A stretch of 64,000 nt of DNA from Streptomyces xantholiticus (lineage in GTDB: Bacteria > Actinomycetota > Actinomycetes > Streptomycetales > Streptomycetaceae). Of this stretch, positions 8,442-16,825 are shown one piece after another (the first letter of the stretch is position 1; every line of letters starts with the position of its first letter). Made by a program: the position numbers and the translations under genes. Under the pieces are notes generated by a model that was given only the letters and a program-made list of their open reading frames with translations, was not told the origin of the DNA and ran no database searches. The stretch covers positions 470,137-534,136 of the forward strand of contig NZ_BMWB01000001.1 of the NCBI RefSeq assembly GCF_014651015.1, read 5' to 3'.

Positions 8442-10199
8442 TCAGTTCTTCTCGGCGTGCCAGCGTCCCACCAGGTCACGGTACAGCGGGGACCGGTCGA
8501 TCAGTTCCTGATGGCTCCCGCACGCGGCCGTGAGGCCGTCGAGCACCAGTATCCGGTCGGCACGCCGAGCCGAACTGATCCGGTGGGCAACCACGATCAG
8601 CGTCCCGGGCCGCTCGGCGAAGGCCTGTTCTGCCCGGGCCTCGGCCGCCGGATCGAGGTGGCAGGTGGCCTCGTCCAGGATGACGAGCGGCGCGGGTGAG
8701 ACATGCGCCCGTGCGAGCGCGATGAGCTGCCTTTCGCCGTGCGACAGGGCCGCGGGTTCGACCTGCGCGTCGAACCCGCCGAGCCGGTGCACGAGGGTGC
8801 CGAGGCCGACCGCCTCCGACGAGGCTTCCACCGCCGACCGCGGAGCTCCGTCCGGGCACAGGTAGAGCAGGTTCTCGTACAAGCTGCCGGTGAAGACGTA
8901 AGCCTGCTGCGGGATGAGCACGCGCAGCCGGGAGGGGGCGGCTCCACGACCGGCTTGCGCGTGCGCCGGCCGGCCGTGGAGCCGCACCTCGCCCTCGTCC
9001 GGTTCGAGCAGGCCGGCGAGCAGGCAGGTCAGCGTGGACTTGCCGATGCCGCTGGGGCCCACCACGGCGAGGTGCTCGCCGGGCTCGATCGTCACTTCCA
9101 GGCCGCGTAGCACGGGCTGCGCCGCCGCGCCGTAGGCGAAGGTCACCGCACGCAGTTCGACCCGCGGTACGTCCGGGTGTGCCGGTGCCTGCGCCGGTCG
9201 CTCGGGGGTGCCCGCGGGCGACGGTACGGCCAAGCGAGGACCCGGCACGCGGGACAGCCGGCCGAGGACCACGAGGAGCCTGGTGCCGGCCGCGCCAAGT
9301 GTGCTCATCAGGTGGTGCAGGGCGGGCAGCAGAGCCTGCGTCAGATACGTCAGCGCGCCGAGCAGAGCGCCCGCCGTGACGCCCTGACGCCGCAGCCAGG
9401 GGGCGGCGACCAGCAGCAGGACCACCGGAAGGTGTCCGGCCACGCCGAGTGAAAGGGAGCGGGCACTCGCCCACCGGGCCAGGGACCGTGCCGCCTTGGC
9501 CTCCTGTTCGATCAGCACGTGGGTCCGTGCCGCCATGGGTGCCCCGGCGCCGCAGGCCACCACATCGCGCAGCCCCTGAGCCACCGATCCGAACTGTGCC
9601 GCCAGAGCCTCGTCGGCACAGAGGAAGTCGTGTTGTCGGGCGGCCATCGGCGCCAGCGTGGCCAGAAAGAGAAGCAGCCCTGTCACCAGTGGTGGCACCA
9701 CGACCACCAGCAGGGCGGGAGAGAGCGCAGCAAGACCGAAGAGCGCCCCGACCGAGGTGAAGACGAAGGACCGGGCCACGAGCACCAGCCCCGCGAAGCT
9801 GTCCCGTGCGATCTCCGTCTGGTTGGTCAGCCGGGAGACCACCGCGCTGTCAGCGGCGAGCGCCGGTTCGGCCAATGCCTCGTCCAGCGAGCGTGTCACC
9901 ACCCGGCGCACCAGGCCGTCCCGCAGTGGTTCGACGAGGTCGGCCAGCCCTCGGAAGACACCGCCGGTGGCCAGGCCCCCGATGACGACGGCCAGCGCGG
10001 CCACCGCCAGCCACGCCAGCCCGGTGCCGGTACGGCCGGCGAGAAAGCCCCGGTCCAGCGCCATCGCCACGCCGTATCCGCCGAGGAAGGTATGGGCCGA
10101 TTCCAACAGAGACCAGCCAGTGAGCTTCAGCAGCACGCGTTTGCGGCGGCCGAGGAAGCGCAAGGCCTGCGGAAGGAGCCGTGAGCCCGTCATCGTCAT
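8442..10199 (-). CDS. ramB: SapB ABC exporter, permease-ATPase half-transporter (RamB-like)
   Basis: 585-residue half-transporter. The N-terminal membrane domain (about 1-310) carries several hydrophobic helices. The C-terminal ATPase has Walker A GPSGIGKST, signature LSHGE and Walker B LVILDEAT. Its ATG overlaps the stop of the preceding transporter gene by one base (TGATG), so the two are translationally coupled and probably form a heterodimer. In the ram/amf family this pair exports the lanthipeptide surfactant SapB. The gene ends 10 bp from the convergent ramR. The ramA/ramB naming follows gene order and could be swapped. Confidence 0.9.
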   Translation of the reverse strand: MTMTGSRLLPQALRFLGRRKRVLLKLTGWSLLESAHTFLGGYGVAMALDRGFLAGRTGTGLAWLAVAALAVVIGGLATGGVFRGLADLVEPLRDGLVRRVVTRSLDEALAEPALAADSAVVSRLTNQTEIARDSFAGLVLVARSFVFTSVGALFGLAALSPALLVVVVPPLVTGLLLFLATLAPMAARQHDFLCADEALAAQFGSVAQGLRDVVACGAGAPMAARTHVLIEQEAKAARSLARWASARSLSLGVAGHLPVVLLLVAAPWLRRQGVTAGALLGALTYLTQALLPALHHLMSTLGAAGTRLLVVLGRLSRVPGPRLAVPSPAGTPERPAQAPAHPDVPRVELRAVTFAYGAAAQPVLRGLEVTIEPGEHLAVVGPSGIGKSTLTCLLAGLLEPDEGEVRLHGRPAHAQAGRGAAPSRLRVLIPQQAYVFTGSLYENLLYLCPDGAPRSAVEASSEAVGLGTLVHRLGGFDAQVEPAALSHGERQLIALARAHVSPAPLVILDEATCHLDPAAEARAEQAFAERPGTLIVVAHRISSARRADRILVLDGLTAACGSHQELIDRSPLYRDLVGRWHAEKN

Positions 10200-11962
10200 C
10201 AACTCCCGCCCGTGTCCCGGACGGTGTCCGCGAACACGGCGCGGTAGTCGGGCTCTTCCCACAGGCTTGCGTGCGGGCCCACCGCGCGGACGCGGCCGTC
10301 TTCGACCCATGCGACCAGGTCGGCACGCGCCGCCGAGGAGACACGGTGAGCGATCAGCAGCCGGGTACCGGTCCGGACGTCGTGTACGAGTGCCCGGCCG
10401 ACGTGGAGTTCGGTGATGCTGTCGAGGCTGGAGGTGGCATCGTCGAGGATCAGCAATCGGCCGGCGTGGGCGAAGGCCCTTGCCAGCCCGAGCCGTTGCA
10501 GTTCTCCGCCTGACAGGGGTGCGTCGGTCAGCGGCGCCGCGTACCCGCCGGGCAGAAGCCGGACGAACGTGTCGGCCCCCGCCGCCCGGGCGGAGGCCCC
10601 GATCTCGCCCGCTGTGGGCTCGTACTGTCCGAACCCGATGGCTGCTCCGACCGTTTCGCCGAACAGGACCGGCCGTTCGAAGGCGTAGCCGACCTCCCGG
10701 CGCAGCTCCGACGGATCGGCCTCGGTCAGCGGTACGCCGTCCAGCAGCACCACCCCGTCGTCCGGGTCGGCCAGCCGTCCGGCGATGGCGGCGAGAGTGG
10801 ACTTGCCCGCGCCGGAGCGCCCGACGACGGCCATCGTCGTGCCACCGGGCACGACCAGATCCACCCCGCGAAGCACGGGAGCACCGCCCCGGCTGACGGT
10901 GACCGATCGCAGCTCGACGCGCCCGGGACCGTCGGCGGGCAGTGGACGCCCTCCATGGCGTACGGCGGGAAGGGCGAGCATGTCGGCAATGCGGCGGGCC
11001 GCGGCGCGGCTGCGCAGGAGGGAGTTGAGCTGTCCGACCACCGCGCCCAGGCCGGCGGCGAGGGCGGCGTAGCGGGAGGCCGCAAGCAGGTCGCCCACGG
11101 ACAGGCTTCCGCCGGCCAGCCGCACCCCGCCGACGGCCAGGACCATCGTGGTGAGCAGGGGCACCAGAATCCCGCTGCCGACCGATGCGCGTCCGTAGAC
11201 CTGCCACATGCGCCGCCCCTGCGCGGACAGCTCGGACAGCGGCGCCAGCACGCGGGCGAGTTCACGCTCGGCGGTCCCGGCCGCGGCGACGGTACGCGCA
11301 CCGCCGAGGGCCTCGAGGAGGCGGCCGGCAATGTCCGCCTGCACGCGCTGGTACTGGGAGACGCTGTGGGAGGACCCGCGTGCGAAGCCCCGCAACAACA
11401 GTGCCAGCAGGGGGATCCCGGCGAGGAAGACAACGACCAGCCAGAGGTCGATGAGCGCCAGACAGATCAGACCACCGACCGGGACGAGGACCGAGGCCAG
11501 ACCGATGGCCGCCGTGGTGGGCGCCGTGCCCGCCTCGGCGGCGTTGCCGGTCAGCCGGGTCACCAGGTCGCCCGGGGTGAAGCGGTCGGCGGCCCGGTGC
11601 GGCGCGACGGAGAGGAGGTGGTCGGCTCCGCAGCGGCGCAGCCAGGCGGTGGTGCGGGCGCTGGTCGCGCCACCGACCAGCGCCTCCAGGGCGTCGAAGA
11701 GGACCTCGGCGGCGACCAGGACGGCGCACAGTACGAGGGCCCGCTCCACCCCTGCGGCGTCTTCGAGCAGCAGGTCGAGTGTTCGCCCGAGCGCGGCGGG
11801 CAGCGCGACGGCCGCGGCGGCTGATGCCGCGCTGAACAGGAAGAGGGCGAATATACGGCTCGCGCTGTGCCGTGCCGTACCGGCCAGCACGCCGGAAGCG
11901 TCGGCGAGGGGCGGGAGTTGCGCTGCGTTCCGGGGAGGGGCGGGCCGGGGCGTCGGGGCCAT
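10199..11962 (-). CDS. ramA: SapB ABC exporter, permease-ATPase half-transporter (RamA-like)
   Basis: 587-residue fused permease-ATPase with six hydrophobic stretches between about residues 20 and 290, then an ATPase with Walker A GRSGAGKST, signature LSGGE and Walker B LLILDDATS. The ATG at 11962 was chosen because a GAGG sits upstream. A longer frame to 12061 would run through the hairpin downstream of ramS and has no homologous look. The gene directly follows ramS after 127 nt and is coupled to the second half-transporter. It is predicted to export the modified SapB peptide. Confidence 0.9.
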   Translation of the reverse strand: MAPTPRPAPPRNAAQLPPLADASGVLAGTARHSASRIFALFLFSAASAAAAVALPAALGRTLDLLLEDAAGVERALVLCAVLVAAEVLFDALEALVGGATSARTTAWLRRCGADHLLSVAPHRAADRFTPGDLVTRLTGNAAEAGTAPTTAAIGLASVLVPVGGLICLALIDLWLVVVFLAGIPLLALLLRGFARGSSHSVSQYQRVQADIAGRLLEALGGARTVAAAGTAERELARVLAPLSELSAQGRRMWQVYGRASVGSGILVPLLTTMVLAVGGVRLAGGSLSVGDLLAASRYAALAAGLGAVVGQLNSLLRSRAAARRIADMLALPAVRHGGRPLPADGPGRVELRSVTVSRGGAPVLRGVDLVVPGGTTMAVVGRSGAGKSTLAAIAGRLADPDDGVVLLDGVPLTEADPSELRREVGYAFERPVLFGETVGAAIGFGQYEPTAGEIGASARAAGADTFVRLLPGGYAAPLTDAPLSGGELQRLGLARAFAHAGRLLILDDATSSLDSITELHVGRALVHDVRTGTRLLIAHRVSSAARADLVAWVEDGRVRAVGPHASLWEEPDYRAVFADTVRDTGGS

Positions 11963-12011
11963 GGGGGTGCAGTCCTCGCCTCCGTCGAAGAGATGCGGGC
12001 CGGTAACGCCT

Positions 12012-12043
12012 CGGTCCCGGGCGAAGCTGCTCGCCCGGGACCG
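12012..12043 (-). terminator. Strong stem-loop between ramS and ramA
   Basis: Perfect 13-bp inverted repeat (CGGTCCCGGGCGA and its complement) around a 6-nt loop, 47 nt after the ramS stop and 50 nt before the ramA start. No U-run follows on the minus strand. It is therefore more likely an attenuator or 3' mRNA stabiliser that lets ramS be expressed above the transporter genes than a full terminator. That role is inferred. Confidence 0.7.
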
Positions 12044-12089
12044 CTGCGCCGGTGTCACCACAGAGCCGAAGTCCTGTGGTGAACACGCG

Positions 12090-12221
12090 TCAGTTACAGG
12101 TGGTGACGCTCAGGCTGCTGTCACCGCAGAGCAGCAGGCTCGCGCGGCTGCCGCCGGTCGCGAGCTCGCCGGTGGCCTCGGACTTGGGGGTTTCCATCGT
12201 CTGCAGGTCGAGAAGTGCCAT
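12090..12221 (-). CDS. ramS: SapB lanthipeptide precursor (class III)
   Basis: 43-residue precursor peptide. The leader opens with MALLDLQTMETP, the conserved recognition segment of RamS/AmfS. The core contains SRASLLLCG and DSSLSVTTCN, with two Ser-x-x-Ser-type donor sets and two cysteines that in SapB form the two dehydrated/cyclised lanthionine rings. GGAGAGG lies just upstream of the ATG. Compared with the remembered S. coelicolor peptide, the core begins TGGSRAS instead of TGSRAS (one extra Gly) and has SLSV for SLSI. Product: morphogenetic surfactant that lets aerial hyphae break the surface tension. Confidence 0.95.
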   Translation of the reverse strand: MALLDLQTMETPKSEATGELATGGSRASLLLCGDSSLSVTTCN

Positions 12222-12260
12222 GGTGGTGTTCCTCTCCTTCATGGGGACGGATCTTGCTCA

Positions 12261-12283
12261 GGTCCCCCCGAGTCGGGGGGACC
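12261..12283 (-). promoter_or_regulatory. Stem-loop between ramC and ramS
   Basis: Perfect inverted repeat GGTCCCCCC, loop GAGTC, GGGGGGACC, starting 4 nt before the ramC stop-proximal end and finishing 40 nt upstream of the ramS start. With the hairpin at 12012-12043 it brackets ramS on both sides. It is likely an mRNA processing or stabilising element that raises the precursor-to-enzyme ratio; this is inferred from position and structure. Confidence 0.65.
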
Positions 12284-12287
12284 GGTT

Positions 12288-14885
12288 TCAGGGCCGCTGT
12301 GGCGGCGGGAGGAAGGGCAGGTGCACGGGCTGGTCGTGCAGCGCGCTGCCCAGCGCGAGCAGGCAGCCGGCTGTGCCGGTGCTGAGGTCCATGGACAGGC
12401 GCATCATCTGCTCGCCGGCGAAGGCGAGATGCCCCTGGTAGGGGACCGCGCCCCACGAGAGTGAGTCGATCTGACGGCGCAGATCGGCGGCGTGGGTGCC
12501 CGGGCCTCCGGTCGTGGTGCGGCTCAGGTGCAGGACCATGCCGGCGGCACCGCGGAACAGGCCGGGCTGGGCGTAGAACTTGGCCTGCGCCGCTTGCACG
12601 ATCTCGCCCCTGGCCTTCTCGAACTCTTCGTCGGCGCGGTGGACGAGGTAGTCGTCGAGCACCATGCCGATGCCGACGCTGCCGGCGCCCAGGTAGGGCA
12701 TGGTCCGCCAGCCCTCGTCGAGCTGGAGGGCTCCTCCCACGCCTCGTACACAACGGGCCAGGTCCCGGCGCAGTGCGTCGGCGGCCAGGTCCAGCAGGGC
12801 GTGGTCGCCGGTCGCCTCGTACAGGCGCAGGTGGAGCAGCGCCGTTCCGGTGGCTCCGTGGAGGAGTCCGGCCCGCGGGGCCCCGGCGCCGGCCGGCCCG
12901 GATGAGGGATCGCCGGCCTTGTCGGCCACGAGCCGGGCGCACCGGAGTGCGTGGGCACGAAGGGCACTCTCGCCCGTGGAAGTGGCCAGGGAATCGAGGG
13001 CCAGGCCGAGTCCGGCCAGTCCGCTGTGCAGGTCGGGGGCCATGTCCTCCCAGCTCTGGGAGGTGATCGTGTCGACCAGGTCCAGGGCGCGTTCGCGGTG
13101 CCCGAGCCGGTCCAGGACCCAGGCGATGCCGGACAGGCCGTCGTAGAAACCGAGTGGGCTGCCGGAAGCAGGCGTCTTCGCGGCTCTCAGCAGCCACTCC
13201 TGCGCCTCCGGAGCCGGTTCGGCGCCTGCTTCGGCCAGGGCGTAGAGGACGCCGGCCGCCCCGTAGGCGAAGCAGGCGCCGCCCACGGGCGCGAACTGGG
13301 CTATGTCTCCGGGGAAGAAACGATCTTCCCGTTCCGGAGAGGCGGAGGCCAGGATCGCTCGGACCATGGAGTCCCGGCTGCGTGGCCAGTCGTCGAGCTC
13401 CACGGGTAAGTAGGGGCCCACCGCGCCACGGGGCCGACCTTCCGGTGTCTCCGTGCCACGATGGCCGCGCAGAATCTCGTCGACCGCTTCCCGGAGGAAG
13501 GCGCGGGGCACCGGGAACTGCTCGGCGGCGATCTCCGCCACATGCGCGGCTTTCGCCCGGTCCACGGCGAACAGACTGGTGAGGGGCAGGAACAGGGCCA
13601 GGCGCAGGCAGGCCAGGGCGTAGCGGTCGACGTCGAAGCCCCTGCGGTCGGCAGGTGCGACGAATCCGGGGTTGGCGATCACCTGACGCCGGTTCACGTC
13701 ATCGACAGCGGCGGCCTCGAAGTCCAGCAGCACCACCGAGCGTTCGTCCTCGGACAGCATGATGTTGAAAAGGTGCAGATCGTTGAAGGCCACTCCCCGC
13801 GCGTGGATCGCCGATACGGCGTCCTCCACCAGGCGGTGCACCCGCATGGCCCACTCGGTGTACTCGGCGAGCCTCTCCGGGCTGGGATCCGCTTCGATCA
13901 GCGGGTGCCGGTGTGCGAAGAAGCTGTTGAGCGGCCGGCCCTCGATGAACTCCATGACGAGGAAGGAGTGCTCGCCCAGGGTGAACCAGTCAAGCACCTC
14001 GGGGGTGCAGCCGAGCCCGGACAGCCGCCGCAGCGCATCCCTCTCGCGCTCCAGCCGGGTCACCGCGTCGGCCTCGTCCGCGGCCAGGCCCGCGTGTGGC
14101 CGGGCCTCCTTCAGGACCACTTGCTCATCGGTGCGCAGGTCCCGGCCGACGAACACGCCGCCGCCGTTGGAGAAATGCAGAGCTCGCTCGAACCGGTACG
14201 GGATGTCGTTGAGCGTGGTGGCGGAGCGGGCAGCCAGATGCGGTTCGAGAAACGCGGGGAGGGTCACCCAGTCCGGGACGTGGAACGTCGGGTCCCTCCG
14301 GTCGGGAACGAGTCGTCCATGGTCGTCCTCGACCGCGGGGCACAGCTCACCCCGGTCGTCGTAACAGTGCCGCTCCGTGAAGCTGCCGTAGCGCACATGG
14401 ACCGGCCCCGCGCCCCAGCGCAAGTCGCTGAGTATGTACGGCCCGGGCTCGCCTCCGAGCAGACGGTCCAGGTCTTCCGCAACAGTACGGCACTGGTCGG
14501 CGTCGGCGGGGTAGACGGTGAGGAACTTCCCACTGGCGGCGCGGTCGGCGTATTTGGCGTTGCGGGTGTGCAGCAGGTACCGGCTCGGCATGCACTTGAA
14601 GGCGATGGATCGAGGGACGCAGTAGTCCCAGACCCGGGCAAGCACCTTCTCCGCGTTGTCCAGGCAGACGGACACGTGGATCTTCCATCCTTGGCTGGGC
14701 AGTGCACTGTCGAGCGGTCGGAACGCCAGCCAGTCGCCTGACCGGTGGCGCTGCCAGCCCTGCGGAAGCTCGCGCCTCACGGTCCGGTAGAAGGCGGCGG
14801 AACCGCTTCCTTCCTCGTGCGACCGGTGCGGAGCATCGTAGAACTGCCGGTTCGCGTCGCAGAAGACGGCGTACCCCTTGTTCAT
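12288..14885 (-). CDS. ramC: Class III lanthipeptide synthetase (kinase-cyclase) for SapB
   Basis: 865 residues, the normal length for RamC/AmfT. An N-terminal lyase-like region (1-230) is followed by a Ser/Thr-kinase-like domain (about 230-480) with Lys259 (VVLKEA), Asp369 (NDLHLFN) and Asp388 (LLDFE). The C-terminal LanC-like cyclase (about 520-865) has repeats such as YDGLSGIAWVLDRLG and LLHGATGTALLHL. It phosphorylates and eliminates Ser of RamS and closes the rings at the membrane. First gene of the operon, with GGAG upstream of the ATG. A TTA codon lies at codon 493 (13407-13409). Confidence 0.94.
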   Translation of the reverse strand: MNKGYAVFCDANRQFYDAPHRSHEEGSGSAAFYRTVRRELPQGWQRHRSGDWLAFRPLDSALPSQGWKIHVSVCLDNAEKVLARVWDYCVPRSIAFKCMPSRYLLHTRNAKYADRAASGKFLTVYPADADQCRTVAEDLDRLLGGEPGPYILSDLRWGAGPVHVRYGSFTERHCYDDRGELCPAVEDDHGRLVPDRRDPTFHVPDWVTLPAFLEPHLAARSATTLNDIPYRFERALHFSNGGGVFVGRDLRTDEQVVLKEARPHAGLAADEADAVTRLERERDALRRLSGLGCTPEVLDWFTLGEHSFLVMEFIEGRPLNSFFAHRHPLIEADPSPERLAEYTEWAMRVHRLVEDAVSAIHARGVAFNDLHLFNIMLSEDERSVVLLDFEAAAVDDVNRRQVIANPGFVAPADRRGFDVDRYALACLRLALFLPLTSLFAVDRAKAAHVAEIAAEQFPVPRAFLREAVDEILRGHRGTETPEGRPRGAVGPYLPVELDDWPRSRDSMVRAILASASPEREDRFFPGDIAQFAPVGGACFAYGAAGVLYALAEAGAEPAPEAQEWLLRAAKTPASGSPLGFYDGLSGIAWVLDRLGHRERALDLVDTITSQSWEDMAPDLHSGLAGLGLALDSLATSTGESALRAHALRCARLVADKAGDPSSGPAGAGAPRAGLLHGATGTALLHLRLYEATGDHALLDLAADALRRDLARCVRGVGGALQLDEGWRTMPYLGAGSVGIGMVLDDYLVHRADEEFEKARGEIVQAAQAKFYAQPGLFRGAAGMVLHLSRTTTGGPGTHAADLRRQIDSLSWGAVPYQGHLAFAGEQMMRLSMDLSTGTAGCLLALGSALHDQPVHLPFLPPPQRP

Positions 14886-14958
14886 CGCACTCCTTCGGCC
14901 GGTGACGCTCAGACGTTTTCACGGCTCGGGCGCTCGCAACAGTCGCGATTGTCATGAA

Positions 14959-14984
14959 CCACCCGTGAAGAAATCCACGGGTGG
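14959..14984. promoter_or_regulatory. Perfect inverted repeat upstream of ramC (candidate operator)
   Basis: CCACCCGTG, 8-nt spacer, CACGGGTGG lies 74-99 bp upstream of the ramC start codon, in the ramC promoter region. RamR is known to bind the ramC promoter in S. coelicolor. I do not know whether this repeat is its site here; BldD or another developmental regulator is also possible. Confidence 0.45.
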
Positions 14985-15131
14985 CGCACAGGTGGGGGGT
15001 GGCCGGACCCACCCCGGTGCCGCGGCACGCACGAGTGCCCGAGGGATGGGTTACCGGGGGTGTCGCACAACCGCCGGTGTTGCTCGCTCCGCTGCCCGAC
15101 ACGAGTAGGTCCGCCCCGGAGTCTGCCTGCC

Positions 15132-15345
15132 ATGGACACGAAACCCGCCTCACCCCCGCGCCGCCCCTACGAAGCCGCCCGGGCGGCGTGTGACGTCGTC
15201 GAAGTGCTGGAGGTTGTGTGGGAGCGCTGCAGGGACACGGCGTCGTTGCCGGTCTCGACCTCTCAACTGCGGGTGCTGTACGCCCTCGAGCGTGAGGATG
15301 GCATCAACCTCCGTACTCTCGGCGAGATGCTGGGCTCCATCCCAT
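15132..15345 (+). pseudogene. Truncated MarR-family regulator (N-terminus only)
   Basis: The frame starts at ATG 15132 and encodes about 70 residues with a MarR-like N-terminus (YEAARAACDVVEVLEVVWER, SQLRVLYALE, then GINLRTLGEMLGS). The sequence then ceases to look like MarR at about 15340, before the DNA-recognition helix. Beyond the breakpoint the DNA encodes an Hsp70-like protein on the other strand. This looks like a deletion or insertion junction rather than a functional gene. Confidence 0.7.
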
Positions 15346-16130
15346 GGAAGCGCGCGGCGTGTCCGGGTAGAAGTTGGCCGAACCCTCCGCGAGGAGCGTG
15401 GCGTTGCGTCGGATGATGGCGCGGAAGCCCTTCTCTTCGCCCGTGCTCACGGCTGGGCCCAGGTCGCCGCTGGTCACGAGGGAGAAGTCGCTGTCGTCGC
15501 CGAGTTCGCCGTCGAGGGAGGCAGCGTAGATGGCCGCGCCTCGGGCGACGGCGGTCATGGGTCGACACAGGCCGCTGTCGACGATGCGGTCGTGGCCGAG
15601 GAGCTCGCCCAGCGCGTGACGCACCTGAGGGATCTGTGAGGTGCCGCCGATCATCAGAACGGAGTCGATGTCCGGGGCAATGGCCAGGTCTTCCAGGGCC
15701 TGCTGGACCGCCTCCAGGGCGCGGGTGATGAGCGGGTCATCGCCTCGGTGTACTCGGCTGCGGTGATCCTGACCTCACGCTTCGAGACCGAGGGGGCGAG
15801 GAGGGCACGATGCATCTGCCGCACGGCTCTGATCACGGTTCGCACGCCGATCCAGCCGTTGAACCTCTTGTTGCTCGCGCTGCGCACGCTGGGGTTGATC
15901 CGCTCCAGGAGGACCCACTGCCGCTCGTCGGCGACGAGGTCGTCCGGGACCTCTCCGGTCCGCCGCACCTCACGCAGAGCGTCGAGGAGCTTCTGCGTCG
16001 GCGGCAGGAGGTCGGTCCACTCTTCGGCGACGGCCTTGGCGTCGTTGGCCTGCAGCCTCGCCAGCAGGCGCCAGTCCTGCGGCCAGTCACGGCCGGGTTC
16101 CGTTCCCGGACCGGCCTCCCGGCGCTCCCG
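15340..16130 (-). pseudogene. Remnant of Hsp70-family protein gene, frameshifted and truncated at both ends
   Basis: The minus strand encodes an Hsp70-type segment: RITAAEYTEAM in one frame, then ITRALEAVQQALEDLAI, SVLMIGGTSQIPQVRHAL and RPMTAVARGAAIYAASL in another. The shift lies at about 15738, where one base appears to be missing. The C-terminus stops making sense at the MarR junction (about 15345). Upstream (15790-16130) the frame stays open (DWRLLARLQANDAKAVAEEW), but I cannot recognise the ATPase core. A non-functional remnant. Confidence 0.6.
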
Positions 16131-16404
16131 AGCCCTCCTCCATGGGGACGACGAGACGGCGGAACAGCGGAGGAGAGCTGCGCTCAGCATCGCCGCGAGG
16201 CTCCGGTACCACTCGCAGCCGGTGCGCTGGGAGGCCTGGAACTCCCGCCCGAGCCCCTGCAGAGGCTCACCGCGCCGCCCACGGACAGCGACCGCGCGTG
16301 GTCCCGCGCCGAGGCGGCCCGAGAAACAATCACGAGGGCGACAGAACGCCTTCCCCGGCTGCCGAAGACACCGCAGCCTTTGAAGATTCAGGGAGCAGCA
16401 CATC

Positions 16405-16611
16405 GTGACCAGCAGTCGTAGGGACCTCGGAGAGGTCTCGCAGCTTCTCCAGAGCACCGATCCCAGCGCAAGAGCCGCGCTCCACGAAGCTCTGGGCATC
16501 ACAATCGGCTACGAAAATGCCACGAGGACCGCGACCGTAAGGTCGAGGCCCTCGCATCCGTATCGTCCCGGCGAGTGTCCGAGGGGGGACTTGAACCCCC
16601 ACGCCCGATAA
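16405..16611 (+). pseudogene. C-terminal remnant of a recombinase, ending inside tRNA-Leu
   Basis: The frame VTSSRRDLGEVSQLLQST, then ARAALHEALGITIGYEN and TRTATVRSRP, resembles the C-terminal tail of large serine recombinases of integrative elements. The catalytic part is absent upstream. The last codons run into the 3' end of the tRNA-Leu gene, which is how such genes sit when an element is inserted next to a tRNA. It marks a former integration site. The assignment rests on a short segment. Confidence 0.5.
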
Positions 16612-16660
16612 AGGGCACTAGCACCTCAAGCTAGCGCGTCTGCCATTCCGCCACCCGGAC
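16576..16660 (-). tRNA. tRNA-Leu (anticodon GAG)
   Basis: 85-nt cloverleaf on the minus strand. The 7-bp acceptor stem pairs GTCCGGG with CTCGGAC, with discriminator A. The anticodon stem CTAGC/GCTAG carries loop TTGAGGT (anticodon GAG). A long variable arm typical of tRNA-Leu and a GTTCAAGTC T-loop are present. CCA is not encoded. It borders the recombinase remnant and is therefore a probable attachment site. Confidence 0.95.
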
Positions 16661-16825
16661 CGGTGGTCGGCCCCGGTCTCCCGTGGCGACATGGACAACA
16701 ATACCAGGGGTTCGAGGTGCCTCTCACCCGCATATTGCGTGGTCAGGCAGGCTCCCGGGGGCCGGAAGCACTGCGGCACAGCGTGTATCCGTGCGGATGC
16801 GGTGCGTGAGGATACCGTCGGCCGG

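Noticed and set aside
16576..16660. Protein tail reading CPRGDLNPHAR as part of a real recombinase end
   Set aside because: These residues are simply the antisense reading of the tRNA-Leu T arm and acceptor stem; only the preceding part is informative.
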